Part shown: positions 18,100 to 28,278 of the stretch, in pieces
How positions within the stretch are numbered: the first letter of the stretch is position 1
Layout of the letters: every line of letters begins with the position of its first letter
Source of the DNA: Methanomassiliicoccaceae archaeon
GTDB lineage: Archaea; Thermoplasmatota; Thermoplasmata; Methanomassiliicoccales; Methanomethylophilaceae
Direction of reading: 5' to 3'
Length of the DNA stretch: 64,000 bases
Assembly: GCA_003550345.1 (NCBI GenBank)
Contig: PUJZ01000017.1
Location: 1 to 64,000, forward strand
Position numbers and translations under genes: made by a program
The notes under the pieces: model-generated
Seen by the model: only the letters and a program-made list of their open reading frames with translations
Databases searched by the model: none
What the model was told of the DNA's origin: nothing

Positions 18100-20013
18100 A
18101 TGTTCGAGATCGTCAAGCGGGACGGCCTGGCCCGCATAGGCGTGCTGCACACCCCCCGGGCCCGGCTCGACACCCCCGCCCTGCTGCCCGTGGTCAACCC
18201 CAAGCTGGCCACCGTCAGCCCCTCCCAGCTCTACCATCATTTCGGCTTCAAGGCGCTGATAACCAACTCCTACATCATACGCAACAGCACAGGGCTGAAC
18301 GAGAGGGCCCTCGATGAGGGCCTCCACCGCCTGCTCGACTACCCAGGGGTGATAATGACGGACTCCGGGACGTTCCAATCGCACATGTACGGCGAGGTGG
18401 AGGTGAGCAATGAGGAGATCATCGGATTCCAGAGGGCGGCGGGCAGCGACATCGGCACCGTGCTGGACATATTCGCCGAGCCCTATTGGACCGAGGAGCA
18501 GACCGCCGCCTCCATCGAGACCACGCTGGGGCGGACGGAGGAGGCCGCCGGCATGAAGGAGGGCATGATGCTGGCCGGGGTCGTGCAGGGTTCGGTGTAT
18601 CCCCGCCTGCGCGAAAGCTGCGCCCGGGCGATGGCCTCCATGGACGTAGACGTTCACCCCATCGGCGGCGTGGTGCCGCTGATGGAGCAGTACCGCTACC
18701 GTGAGCTGGTGGACGTGGTGCTGTCCTCGAAGAAGGGCCTCCTGCCAGCGAGGCCGGTCCATCTTTTCGGCGCCGGCCATCCGATGCTGATCTCCTTGGC
18801 GGCCCTGATGGGCTGCGACATGTTCGATTCCGCGTCCTATGCCAAGTTCGCCCGCGACGACCGCTTGATGTTCGTGGACGGCACCGCCCGTCTGCAGGAC
18901 ATGCACGGCCTCGAATGCGACTGCCCCGCCTGCGGCGACCATGACCTGGAGTCCCTGCGCGGACTGCCCAAGAAGGAGAGGGAGGTGACGATCGCCCGCC
19001 ACAACCTCTACGAGCTGAAGAAGGAGATGGCCCGCGTACGCAGGGCGATATCCGAGGGCAGCATATGGGAGCTGGCCGAGATCCGCTGCCGCGCTCACCC
19101 CGCCCTCCTGGACGGGCTCAGGCGCGTCGCCGATCACGCGGAGCTCCTGGAGAGGCATGAGCCGCTGAGCCGAGACGGCGCCATGTTCTACACCGGCCCG
19201 GAGACCCTGCGCCGTCCGGCGCTGCATCGCTACCGGCAGCGCTCGCAGAGCCGCTACCTGCCGCCCTTCCAGGAGTACGTCGCCCTTGATGAGAAGGGGA
19301 AGCCCCACGGACGCTACCAGGGCGATGAGTTCCGCTCCCTGCTCTCGCAGGGGGCCCTCCCCCTGGTCAGGACCGCCTTCGGTCCGGTCCCTCCGGAGCT
19401 GGACGAGATCTATCCCCTCGCCCAGTCCTTGTTCCCCACGATCAGCGACGCCGATGCCGATGCCGCCGCCGAGGAGGGCGCCGCCGCCTTCCTGGCCGCC
19501 CACGGCCTGAAGCCCAGCGTCAAGTCCCCTTCAGAGGGGGACTATGACGTGAACGCGCTGCGGGCGGTGGCCGTGGCCCGGTACCAGTTCGGCGAGGAGG
19601 CCGCCTCCCTGCTATTCGACGGGGCGCTCGAGCTGGTCGTTTCCCGGAAGACGGGGAAGATCAGGAACGTCCTGGTCTCCGGGGAGCATGTGCTCTCGAT
19701 GCGGGCATCCGACGGCTTCTACACGCTGAGGCCCGAGGGCGCCGCCAAGCTCATGGAGGGGCTGAGGGCGCCGGTGATGAGGGTCACCGTCATGGACGAT
19801 GCCGTTCCGTTCAACCGCGAGGGGAGGAACGTATTCTGCGCCTTCGTCACCGACTGCGACCCCGGGCTGAGGCCGATGGACGAGGCGATGGTGGTCTCGT
19901 CCGCGGACGAGCTGGTGGCGGTGGGGAGGGCGCTTCTGACAAGGGAAGAGATGCTGGCCTTCAACAAGGGCGTGGCGGTGAAGACCCGCGACGGCGTCCC
20001 CTCAAAGGAATGA
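18100..20013 (+). CDS. tgtA: tRNA-guanine(15) transglycosylase (archaeosine)
   Basis: 637 residues. It exchanges guanine 15 of archaeal tRNAs for preQ0, the first step to archaeosine. The N-terminal TIM barrel has TPALLPVVNPKLATVSP, the catalytic Asp in VIMTDSGTFQS, and a zinc site HGLECDCPACGDHD near residue 280. The long C-terminal part ends in a PUA domain (GKIRNVLVSGEHVLSMRASDGFYTL). Full-length ArcTGT architecture, not the split type. The start at 18100 is chosen on TATA spacing. The last 12 bases overlap the Pcc1-like gene on the other strand. Confidence 0.94.
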   Translation: MFEIVKRDGLARIGVLHTPRARLDTPALLPVVNPKLATVSPSQLYHHFGFKALITNSYIIRNSTGLNERALDEGLHRLLDYPGVIMTDSGTFQSHMYGEVEVSNEEIIGFQRAAGSDIGTVLDIFAEPYWTEEQTAASIETTLGRTEEAAGMKEGMMLAGVVQGSVYPRLRESCARAMASMDVDVHPIGGVVPLMEQYRYRELVDVVLSSKKGLLPARPVHLFGAGHPMLISLAALMGCDMFDSASYAKFARDDRLMFVDGTARLQDMHGLECDCPACGDHDLESLRGLPKKEREVTIARHNLYELKKEMARVRRAISEGSIWELAEIRCRAHPALLDGLRRVADHAELLERHEPLSRDGAMFYTGPETLRRPALHRYRQRSQSRYLPPFQEYVALDEKGKPHGRYQGDEFRSLLSQGALPLVRTAFGPVPPELDEIYPLAQSLFPTISDADADAAAEEGAAAFLAAHGLKPSVKSPSEGDYDVNALRAVAVARYQFGEEAASLLFDGALELVVSRKTGKIRNVLVSGEHVLSMRASDGFYTLRPEGAAKLMEGLRAPVMRVTVMDDAVPFNREGRNVFCAFVTDCDPGLRPMDEAMVVSSADELVAVGRALLTREEMLAFNKGVAVKTRDGVPSKE

Positions 20014-20235
20014 GACGTCCTCCGCCACCCTCAGGCAGGCCAAGAGGTCGTCGGCGGTCTGCTTCAGCGTCCCGGCGTCGGCCGCCGACATGCGGAAGCA
20101 CAGCCACTCGCCGTCCCTGTCCGTCTCCACGTATCCTTCGTTGTCCGGGCCCAGGGATCCCGATAGCGCTTGCGCTCTTGATTCCTCGGGGCAATGCGCC
20201 CTGATCTCCAACGAGTAGCGCCTCGGCGGGCTCAT
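20002..20235 (-). CDS. Pcc1-like protein (possible second KEOPS Pcc1-type subunit)
   Basis: 77 residues. Length and pattern fit the Pcc1 family of KEOPS, the complex that makes t6A in tRNA: an N-terminal strand YSLEIRAHC, then GPDNEGYVETDRDGEWLCFRM, then a helix TLKQTADDLLACLRVAE. A second Pcc1 family member sits at the standard rpoP-pfdB locus at 44989, so this is a paralogue. It overlaps the upstream 64-residue gene (ATGA) and the end of tgtA. Confidence 0.7.
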   Translation of the reverse strand: MSPPRRYSLEIRAHCPEESRAQALSGSLGPDNEGYVETDRDGEWLCFRMSAADAGTLKQTADDLLACLRVAEDVSFL

Positions 20236-20426
20236 CTGCTCCCAGGGGGCACTGGCTTGTCAGGGGTCACGCCGTAGTAGCGTGTCCGGGCCCTCCCGAA
20301 CATGCAGCCTTCGGCGCCGTGCTTGGCGAGATGCTCCTTCTGAGCCTCCATCATTTTCGGGTCTCCCGCCCTGGCCTTCTTGCAGACCGGGCAGAGCTTC
20401 TCGCAGAATATCGGTTTCCATGCCAT
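20232..20426 (-). CDS. Small Cys-containing protein, unknown
   Basis: 64 residues, probably real because it overlaps the Pcc1-like gene by 4 bases (ATGA) and has a TATA-like TTATCTTATACG about 25 bases upstream of its ATG. FCEKLCPVCKKAR carries a C-x3-C-x2-C group, with one more Cys at GCMFG, enough for a small zinc site. Function unknown; co-transcription suggests a link to KEOPS or tRNA. Confidence 0.55.
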   Translation of the reverse strand: MAWKPIFCEKLCPVCKKARAGDPKMMEAQKEHLAKHGAEGCMFGRARTRYYGVTPDKPVPPGSR

Positions 20427-20711
20427 GTTGCTCAGATTAAACGGCGTATAAGATAATACTTTCGCAAGTGGCTGGACGGATGATTGAAGCTACACCCTTG
20501 TAGCCCGGGATCCGGGGATTCCGGTCTCGGGACTCATTTCATAGCGGGAACATACGAAAATGTGATTCCTCATCCCCTGACGTCCAGAGGATCGCCAAAT
20601 AATCTCTTTAGAGGTTATTGATTGGGTCAGAGCATCGCGGTTCGCCTTACTTTATCAGATATGTTTATTTAATGCGTCTTTGTTTGATAATAAGACAAAA
20701 GGAGTGGGGTC

Positions 20712-21149
20712 ATGGTCTATTGCAGCAATTGTGGTAATGAATTGAAGGAGGGGGATAAATTCTGTTCTTCTTGCGGGGAGTCCCCCGCCCTCGGCTCTAC
20801 AGGCTCGAACAAGAGGTCAGGGCCGCAGATCGTTGTAAACGTTCAGAAGAACCCGGGGGTTGCAGCGGTGCTCGGGATTCTTCTAGGGCTTGTCGGCATC
20901 TTCGGAATAGGTCAGATATATGCGGGGAGGTTCCTCAGAGGCCTTTTGTTCCTCTTCCTGGGTTGGGTTTTCATTGCCATCCTGTTCTTCGTTGGAATAT
21001 CTGCTGCCGTGGTCACAGATAGTTTCTTCATACTTTCTCTGGCCTTCCTGTTGCCGTTGTTGTTCTACATATGGCAGGCATATGACGCCTATAAGCTTTC
21101 AAAGAAGTTCAACAAGATAACTTTAGAGACTGGGCGTACCCCGTGGTGA
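20712..21149 (+). CDS. Zinc-ribbon and TM2-like membrane protein
   Basis: 145 residues. An N-terminal zinc ribbon (YCSNCGNELKEGDKFCSSCGE) is followed by a linker and hydrophobic helices (AAVLGILLGLVGIFGIGQIY, FLRGLLFLFLGWVFIAILFF, LSLAFLLPLLFYIWQAYDAY) resembling a TM2 domain. A GTTTATTTAAT box lies about 45 bases upstream and AAGGAGTGGGG is the ribosome site. Codon use is AT-rich (tat, aat, gaa, ttg), unlike the GC-rich neighbours, suggesting recent acquisition. The 285-base gap before it holds nothing else recognisable. Confidence 0.75.
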   Translation: MVYCSNCGNELKEGDKFCSSCGESPALGSTGSNKRSGPQIVVNVQKNPGVAAVLGILLGLVGIFGIGQIYAGRFLRGLLFLFLGWVFIAILFFVGISAAVVTDSFFILSLAFLLPLLFYIWQAYDAYKLSKKFNKITLETGRTPW

Positions 21150-21258
21150 TATTGGGATCCGGGATGGGGGACAAGGATGATGTCCCATCTGTCCCACTAA
21201 AACCAATTACCTCATTCTTCTATTTTAACAAAGAACGCATGGGCTGATAGGATGATGG

Positions 21259-21331
21259 TAGTCCCGGGAGGATTCGAACCCCCGTCGCTGGCTCCAAAGG
21301 CCGGCATGATTGACCACTACACCACGGGACT
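21259..21331 (-). tRNA. tRNA-Gln (anticodon TTG), CCA encoded
   Basis: The minus strand reads AGTCCCG...CGGGACT as a perfect 7-bp acceptor stem. The anticodon arm GGC-CTTTGGA-GCC gives anticodon TTG, and the T-arm is GGGGGTTCGAATCCTCC. CCA follows at 21256-21258. A TTATATATTC promoter lies just upstream, after the methylthiotransferase gene. Confidence 0.93.
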
Positions 21332-21368
21332 GTGCTCTCTTGATTCTGCTTCGAATATATAACGATGG

Positions 21369-22607
21369 TCAGTCGGCTGGCTCGCCGAAGAGGTGGGTGG
21401 GCGCCGCATCGACGATGCGCAGCTTGAGCCGCTCGCCGACGCCCGGCCCCGTCGGGATGACGACGGGGCGGTAGCAGTCGCTGCGGCAGATCATGCTCCC
21501 CTCGCTGCCATGCTCGCTCACCAGGGCATCCAGCTCCTTGCCCACCAGCTCCTTGTTGATGCCCTCCCCCAGGCTCATCCTCAGGGAGCTCATCTCCCGG
21601 GAGCGGGCCTTGCTCACCCTGCCGTGGGGGGCCCCGGGCATGGAGGCGGCCTCGGTGCCGGGCCGGGGGGAGAAACGGGTGACGTTTATGATGTCCGGCC
21701 TCGCCTGCTGGAGCAGCCTCACGCTGGCGCGGTGGTCCTCCTCGGTCTCGCCAGGGAATCCGACGATCACATCGGTGGAGAGGCTGATGCCGGGGAAGGC
21801 CTCCCGCGCCTTCTCCACTGCAAAGATGAAATCCCGGGGCGAATAGCGCCTGCCCATGGCCTTCAGCACGGGGTCGCTGCCGCTCTGCAGCGGCAGGTGC
21901 AGGAAGCGGTATACCCGCCGGTCCTCCATCCGCTGCAGGAGTTCGTCCGCGATCGGCAGGAAATGCTCGGGGTTCATCATGCCGAGGCGGATGCGGTGCT
22001 CGCCCTCGTGCTTCAGGAGCGCATCGAGCAGCGAGGGGAGGTCCGAGCCGATGTCGAGGCCGTAGCAGCCGTTGTCCTGTGAGGTGAGAAGGACCTCCTT
22101 CGCCCCCCGGCCGATGGCCTCGAGGAATCTCTCCTCGATGTCCTCGACGGGCACGCTGCGCAGCCCGCCGCGGGCGAAGCGGGTGATGCAGTAGCTGCAG
22201 GCGCCCCGGCAGCCCTGGGCGATGGGGATGATCGCCGGCCCGGGCGGAAGCGGGCGCTGCGGCGGCCCGCCGTCGCCGTAGCGGGAGCGCAGCCTCTCCG
22301 AGAATGACGGATACTCCTGAGGGGCAACGATGATCGACTCCGGCGACGCCGCCGCCAACGAGGGCGCCTGCACCTTGGCCATGCAGCCGGTGAGCACCAC
22401 CTCCTTGCCCTGGGAGCGCAGCTCCCGCAGGCGTCTGAGCATTCGCAGCTCGGTGGTCTCCACCACCGTGCAGGTGTTGAGCACGACGAGCTCGGCGTCA
22501 TCGGCCGAGGCCTGAGGGGAATGCCCCGACGCCGCCATCCGGCGCGAGAGCTCCCCGCCCTCGCCCTGGTTCATGGTGCAGCCGTACGATTCGACGTAGA
22601 ACTTCAT
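21369..22607 (-). CDS. tRNA threonylcarbamoyladenosine methylthiotransferase (MtaB/CDKAL1 type)
   Basis: 412 residues, a radical-SAM enzyme predicted to turn t6A37 into ms2t6A in tRNAs. The N-terminal MTTase domain binds one cluster through YGCTMNQ, LNTCTVV and LTGCMAK. The radical-SAM core has CRGACSYC (C-x3-C-x2-C) near residue 135 and RFLHLPLQSGSD. The TRAM domain is at the C-terminus (SEGSMICRSDCYRPVVIP). It follows aIF2-beta by 13 bases in one transcription unit. The t6A substrate would come from KEOPS, whose Pcc1-type subunits are also in the window. Confidence 0.88.
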   Translation of the reverse strand: MKFYVESYGCTMNQGEGGELSRRMAASGHSPQASADDAELVVLNTCTVVETTELRMLRRLRELRSQGKEVVLTGCMAKVQAPSLAAASPESIIVAPQEYPSFSERLRSRYGDGGPPQRPLPPGPAIIPIAQGCRGACSYCITRFARGGLRSVPVEDIEERFLEAIGRGAKEVLLTSQDNGCYGLDIGSDLPSLLDALLKHEGEHRIRLGMMNPEHFLPIADELLQRMEDRRVYRFLHLPLQSGSDPVLKAMGRRYSPRDFIFAVEKAREAFPGISLSTDVIVGFPGETEEDHRASVRLLQQARPDIINVTRFSPRPGTEAASMPGAPHGRVSKARSREMSSLRMSLGEGINKELVGKELDALVSEHGSEGSMICRSDCYRPVVIPTGPGVGERLKLRIVDAAPTHLFGEPAD

Positions 22608-22620
22608 CGCAGCCCGGAGG

Positions 22621-23250
22621 TCACTCGGTGACCGGGTCCTGGGTGACCATGCCGTAGGCGGTGCTGCCCGAAATCTTGGTCACCTTGACCCTCACCCTGG
22701 TGCCCTTGACGGCCCCAGGTACGAATATGACGCGGTTGTTGAACTTGGCCACGCCGTCGCCCTTCTTGCCCACGTCGTGGATGAAGAGCTCGTACACGCC
22801 GCCCTCGCGGAGCTGTTTGGAGAGGTCGGACTTGATGGTCCTCCGGACGTGCACCGGGCGGTGGGCGCCGCAGGCGTCGCATTCCAGCGTCAGGACCCTG
22901 CCGTCCTTCACCATGCGGGTGTCGGGGCGGCCGCACTCCGAGCAGACGACGAAGGTGTCAGCGTAGTTCTCGATGCGCTCCATCAGCTGGTTGGCGCCGA
23001 GCTTGGCCTTGAAGACCGCCCTCCTGCCCTCGAGGTTTCCGGGGGTGCCCATCTCGCGCAGCAGGAACTGGAGCATGTGCTCCGGGTCCCGGCGCAGGGC
23101 GTCGGTGATGTCCGCGAAATTCCTCAGGACGGTGATCTTACCCTCCTGGAGGATGTCGGGCTCGGGGATGTTGAACCTCTCGTGCTTCTCGATGGTCTCG
23201 GGAAGCGTCTCCTTGGCCCTGTCCAACAGCTCCAGGTAATCGTCTGACAT
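22621..23250 (-). CDS. Translation initiation factor aIF2 subunit beta with C-terminal TRAM domain
   Basis: 209 residues, longer than the usual 135-140 of aIF2-beta. Residues 1-140 are the factor: LLDRAKETLPE, the core FLLREMGTPGNLEGRRAVFKA, and a zinc ribbon (CSECGRPDT...CDACGAH). Residues about 150-209 form a TRAM RNA-binding domain (YELFIHDVGKKGDGVAKFNNRV). Such fusions are known in some methanogens and haloarchaea. TATA element TTTTATAAC lies about 30 bases before the ATG, between this gene and pyrG. Confidence 0.9.
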   Translation of the reverse strand: MSDDYLELLDRAKETLPETIEKHERFNIPEPDILQEGKITVLRNFADITDALRRDPEHMLQFLLREMGTPGNLEGRRAVFKAKLGANQLMERIENYADTFVVCSECGRPDTRMVKDGRVLTLECDACGAHRPVHVRRTIKSDLSKQLREGGVYELFIHDVGKKGDGVAKFNNRVIFVPGAVKGTRVRVKVTKISGSTAYGMVTQDPVTE

Positions 23251-23295
23251 GATATCGGGGCTCGATTATGGGTAAGGGTTATAAAAGGTTTGGCT

Positions 23296-24915
23296 TCACT
23301 CGATTCTGGACTGCTTCTTCCTCTGGACGGCCGCCTGCACCAGGCCGGAGTGGACGGCCGCCGGCCTTCCCGGCCGCGATTTGAACTCGGGGTGGAACTG
23401 GGAGGCCATGAAGAAGGGGTGGCCGTCGAGCTCGCCGATCTCCATGCGACGCCCCTCCTCGCAACGCCCGCTGAAGCGCCAGCCCGCCCGCTCGAACTGC
23501 TCTATGTACTCCGGATTCACCTCGAAGCGGTGCCTGTGCCTCTCCCAGGCCTCCGTCGAACCGTAGAGGGAATGGGCCTTGGAGCCCTCCCTGATCATGA
23601 CCTTCATGGACCCCAGCCGCATGGTGGCGCCCATGGAGTTCAGCTCGCGCTGCTCCGGCATCAGGTCTATCACCGGGTGGGGGGCGCAGGGGTCGAACTC
23701 GGTGCTGTTGGCCCCTTCCAGGCCGATGAGGCCGCGGGCGACCTCTATGGTCGCGACCTGGAAGCCGAGGCAGACGCCGGCGAAGGGGACCCCCTGCTCG
23801 CGGGCGTAGCGGGCGGCGGCGACCTTGCCCTCCACCCCGCGGGTGCCGAAGCCGCCGGGGACCAGTATCCCGTCGGCCTTGCCCAGCACCGCCTCCGGCC
23901 CCTCGGTGAGGAGCCGGTCGCTGTCCACGAACAGCACGTTCACGCCGCAGTCCTCCTGGGCGCCGGCGTGGGCCAGGGCCTCCAGGTGGCTGAGGTAGGA
24001 GTCGGCCAGGTCGGTGTACTTGCCCACCAGGGCGATGTCGACCGTCATGCCGGGCGACAGGACGCTCTGCAGGAAGCCCTGCCACACCGACATGTCCATC
24101 GCCTTGGTGAGGGGCCTGAGCCGCATCTTGTCGATTATCAGCTCGGAGACGCCCTGCCTCTCCAGGACCATCGGCACCTCGTATATCGAGCGGGCGTCCG
24201 GGGCGGAGATCACGGCCTCCTTGGAGACGTCGCAGAACATCGATATCTTCGATTTTATCCCGTCGTCCAGCTCCACCGAGGACCTCCCCACGATGAGGTC
24301 GGGCTTGATGCCCAGGGCCATCAGCTCCTTCACCGAGTGCTGGGTGGGCTTGGTCTTCTGCTCCCCCACCGACCCCAGTATGGGTATGAGGGTGGTGTGC
24401 AGGAATATGCAGTTCTCCCTGCCCACCTCCACCGACAGCTGCCTGACGGCCTCCAGGAATGGCATGGACTCGATGTCGCCCACCGTCCCTCCCATCTCGA
24501 CGATGGTGAGGTCGGCGCTGTTGGAGCGGGCGATGCGGGTTATCCTCTCCTTGATCTCGTTGGTGACATGGGGGATGATCTGCACCGTCTTGCCGAGGTA
24601 GTCGCCGCGGCGCTCCTTCTCTATCACGGCCTGATACACCTTTCCGGTGGTGATGTTGTGCTCGCTGCTGATCGATATGTCCAGGAATCGCTCGTAGTTG
24701 CCGAGGTCGAGGTCCACCTCGCCGCCGTCATCGAGCACGTAGACCTCCCCGTGCTCGAAGGGGTTCATGGTCCCGGCGTCGATGTTCAGGTAAGGGTCGA
24801 TCTTGATGGCGGAGACCTTCAGGCCCCTGCACATGAGCAGCTTTCCTATCGAAGAAGCGGTGATGCCCTTCCCCAGGCCGGAGAGGACTCCTCCCGTGAC
24901 GAAAATGAACTTCAT
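23296..24915 (-). CDS. pyrG: CTP synthase
   Basis: 539 residues from the ATG at 24915; the track's upstream extension is out-of-family sequence overlapping pheA. It amidates UTP to CTP. The synthetase domain opens with [20 protein letters not shown] and has [20 protein letters not shown]; the glutamine amidotransferase domain has GVCLGFQ with the catalytic Cys and [13 protein letters not shown] element ACAAATAAATAC lies about 35 bases before the start. Confidence 0.97.
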   Translation of the reverse strand: MKFIFVTGGVLSGLGKGITASSIGKLLMCRGLKVSAIKIDPYLNIDAGTMNPFEHGEVYVLDDGGEVDLDLGNYERFLDISISSEHNITTGKVYQAVIEKERRGDYLGKTVQIIPHVTNEIKERITRIARSNSADLTIVEMGGTVGDIESMPFLEAVRQLSVEVGRENCIFLHTTLIPILGSVGEQKTKPTQHSVKELMALGIKPDLIVGRSSVELDDGIKSKISMFCDVSKEAVISAPDARSIYEVPMVLERQGVSELIIDKMRLRPLTKAMDMSVWQGFLQSVLSPGMTVDIALVGKYTDLADSYLSHLEALAHAGAQEDCGVNVLFVDSDRLLTEGPEAVLGKADGILVPGGFGTRGVEGKVAAARYAREQGVPFAGVCLGFQVATIEVARGLIGLEGANSTEFDPCAPHPVIDLMPEQRELNSMGATMRLGSMKVMIREGSKAHSLYGSTEAWERHRHRFEVNPEYIEQFERAGWRFSGRCEEGRRMEIGELDGHPFFMASQFHPEFKSRPGRPAAVHSGLVQAAVQRKKQSRIE

Positions 24916-24967
24916 GTCCTCACGGGAACAGAAGATGGCCTGGATTGTATTTATTTGTTCTTGGCCG

Positions 24968-26023
24968 TCAGAGGAGCTCGTCGTTGCGCGGGTAGCTGCC
25001 GAGGACGCGGAGGAAGACGCAGCCCTCTGCCAGCTCGGAGAGGGCGCGCGACACGTCATCATCCTGCATGTGGCCCTCCATGTCGACGAAGAATATGTAG
25101 TCCCAGTTCCGCATCCGCGACGGCCTGCTCTGGATCATGGTGAGGTTTATATCCTCTTTCTTGAAGGAATGGAGGGCGTCGTAGAGGGCGCCGGCGCGGT
25201 CGCGGAGGGCGAAGCATATCGACGTCTTGTCGTCGCCGGTGGGCGGCGGGGAGTCGCGGGCGAGGACCAAGAATCTAGTGCTGTTGTCCGGATTGTCCTC
25301 GATGGACTCCCGCAATATGGGAAGGCCGTAGAGCTCCGATGCCATGCGCGAGGCGATGGCGGCGTTGCCGTCCGCCTTGGCCTTGGCGGCGGCGTCGGCG
25401 GTGCTCTTCACCTCACGGAGCTCGGCGTGGGGCAGGCGCTCCGAGATCCACTCGCGGCACTGGCCGAAGACCTGGGGATGGGAGTAGACGGCGCTGACCT
25501 CCTCAATGGGGGCCTCGGACATCAGGCAGTGGCTGATGCGGAGGTTTATCTCGGCGCAGATCTGGACCGAGGATTGGACCAGGAGGTCGAGGGTGTAGGT
25601 GACCGCCCCTTCGGTGGAGTTCTCCACCGGCACCACGCTGAACGAGGAGCGCCCTGACTCCACGTCGCGGAAGACCGAGGGTATGCTGTCGCAGGAGACC
25701 ATGCGGGCGGCGGAGCCGAAACGGCGGAACGCCGCCTGGTGGGTGAAGGACGCCTCCGGCCCCAGATAGGATACCTCCACATCGGCCACTAAGCGGCGGA
25801 GGATGGAGAGCAGCTCGCGGAAGACTGCGGCGGCGTCCTCGTCCCGCAACGGCCCAGGGTTGTCCGCCAGCAGCTCCCGGAGCATGCGCTCCTCCTGGGA
25901 CATCAGGTCGGCCCTCCCCTCCGCATGGGCGCCGGCCAGGAGCTCGGCGCGGCGGTTGAGGAGGGCCAGTATCTGACGGTCTATCTCCTTGCTCCCTTCG
26001 GGAGCGTCCGCCCCTCGGCCCAT
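24968..26023 (-). CDS. pheA: Prephenate dehydratase with N-terminal chorismate-mutase-like domain and ACT domain
   Basis: 351 residues. Residues about 12-80 resemble AroQ ([19 protein letters not shown]...[11 protein letters not shown]), but the first Arg and the central Lys of the mutase site are missing (the Lys region reads HAEGRADL). Residues about 85-265 are the dehydratase: [25 protein letters not shown], and the catalytic DNSTRFLVL. The C-terminal ACT domain ([32 protein letters not shown]) would sense phenylalanine. A TATA-like TGTTTATTTC lies about 30 bases before the ATG. It stands apart from the aro operon. Confidence 0.93.
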   Translation of the reverse strand: MGRGADAPEGSKEIDRQILALLNRRAELLAGAHAEGRADLMSQEERMLRELLADNPGPLRDEDAAAVFRELLSILRRLVADVEVSYLGPEASFTHQAAFRRFGSAARMVSCDSIPSVFRDVESGRSSFSVVPVENSTEGAVTYTLDLLVQSSVQICAEINLRISHCLMSEAPIEEVSAVYSHPQVFGQCREWISERLPHAELREVKSTADAAAKAKADGNAAIASRMASELYGLPILRESIEDNPDNSTRFLVLARDSPPPTGDDKTSICFALRDRAGALYDALHSFKKEDINLTMIQSRPSRMRNWDYIFFVDMEGHMQDDDVSRALSELAEGCVFLRVLGSYPRNDELL

Positions 26024-26114
26024 GCTGCGGGAATAGGCGCTGCGATGAAATAAACATTGGTCTCAGAAAAACGCTGAAATTTATTGGAAGATGACGTTCG
26101 ATGCTGATTTGGTG

Positions 26115-26128
26115 CCTGGTGTCCCTGC
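26115..26128 (-). other. 3' strand of the 16S rRNA processing stem
   Basis: On the minus strand this reads GCAGGGACACCAGG, complementary to CCTGGTGTACCTGC upstream of 16S (27738-27751) except for one mismatch. An extra CACC pairs with GGTG beyond an AAA bulge. This places mature 16S in the loop of a long pre-rRNA helix, the usual site of archaeal splicing-endonuclease cleavage. Confidence 0.6.
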
Positions 26129-26178
26129 ACAGGAATTGTCCGGGAAATCATTTACGACTTCCTTGCAATACTGGTTGT

Positions 26179-26219
26179 GAGGGGGGCCGAAGCCCCCCTC
26201 GGGAAGACTGAGTCTTCCC
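26179..26219 (-). other. Two adjacent hairpins just 3' of 16S rRNA
   Basis: Directly after the 16S end come GGGAAGACT-C-AGTCTTCCC (26201-26219) and GAGGGGGGC-TTCG-GCCCCCCTC (26179-26200), the latter a 9-bp stem with a stable UUCG loop. They lie inside the processing stem. No U-tract follows, so they look structural rather than terminators. Confidence 0.6.
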
Positions 26220-26224
26220 AGCGT

Positions 26225-27692
<1,468 letters not shown>

Positions 27693-27737
27693 CAAATCCT
27701 TTTGACATTATTATACGTCTAGGATGAAGGAAACTTG

Positions 27738-27751
27738 GCAGGTACACCAGG
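27738..27751 (-). other. 5' strand of the 16S rRNA processing stem
   Basis: Minus-strand CCTGGTGTACCTGC pairs with GCAGGGACACCAGG downstream of 16S (26115-26128), with a single A-G mismatch. It lies about 46 bases before the mature 5' end. Confidence 0.6.
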
Positions 27752-27922
27752 TTTCACCTATGGTTGTGTCCCGTCTTACGACGACACAATTAATGGTACA
27801 GCATCGAACGTCAGAAACAAGAGGGCACGCCGATGAGGCGGAGATCTTGCTTCTCCATACATCTTCCGCGTCCAGATGCCGGCATTCCCCGGTGCTCCGG
27901 GGCGCTTCGCATTTGACGCATT

Positions 27923-27960
27923 CCCTCGAACATCGATGTTATATTTAACCGTTTCGAGGG
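27923..27960 (-). promoter_or_regulatory. 16S rRNA proximal promoter with overlapping palindrome
   Basis: The minus strand reads CGAAACGGTTAAATATAAC, a good BRE/TATA. The TATA box is directly followed by a perfect 12-base palindrome AACATCGATGTT, and the whole is bracketed by CCCTCGAA/TTCGAGGG. Transcription would start near 27917, giving a leader of about 225 bases that includes the processing stem. Confidence 0.55.
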
Positions 27961-28004
27961 CGCCCTTCCCGCTCCGGGAAGTGCAATTCTAAGTCTCCTC
28001 ATCT

Positions 28005-28020
28005 CTATATAAACGTTTCC
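28005..28020 (-). promoter_or_regulatory. 16S rRNA distal promoter candidate
   Basis: Minus-strand GGAAACGTTTATATAG has the same GAAACG BRE-like element as the proximal promoter, then a TATA box. It lies about 60 bases further upstream, consistent with tandem rRNA promoters. Confidence 0.45.
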
Positions 28021-28135
28021 TGATGCGCTGGAAAATGGTAGCTGCGCCTCCGCGGCGAAGGCCCCGGAGGCGGGGTGCAATTTAATTCCATCGTATACAA
28101 AGATTTAATTACAGCTTCCCTTTTTCAACAATGCT

Positions 28136-28219
28136 GCGGAGATAGCCCAGCCTGGTAAGGCGATAGACTGCTAATCTATTGTCCGTAAGGACACGGGGGT
28201 TCAAATCCCCCTCTCCGCG
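28136..28219 (+). tRNA. tRNA-Ser (anticodon GCT), CCA encoded
   Basis: 84 bases plus CCA (28220-28222). Acceptor stem GCGGAGA/TCTCCGC; anticodon arm ATAGA-CTGCTAA-TCTAT gives GCT. A long variable arm (TGTCCGTAAGGACAC) marks a class II tRNA, and the T-arm is GGGGGTTCAAATCCCCC. AT-rich DNA with TATA-like sequence precedes it. Confidence 0.96.
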
Positions 28220-28246
28220 CCATCCCATCATCCCCTGCGAGAAAAT

Positions 28247-28254
28247 CTGTATAA
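28247..28254 (+). promoter_or_regulatory. TATA box of the presenilin-like gene
   Basis: CTGTATAAG is centred 27 bases before the ATG at 28279 and no ribosome site is present, indicating a leaderless transcript. Confidence 0.45.
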
Positions 28255-28278
28255 GCGGGGTAGTCGCTCTTTAGCAGC

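Noticed and set aside
26179-26200. GC hairpin with UUCG loop as a terminator of 16S
   Set aside because: No U-tract follows and it lies inside the pre-rRNA processing stem, so a structural role is more likely.
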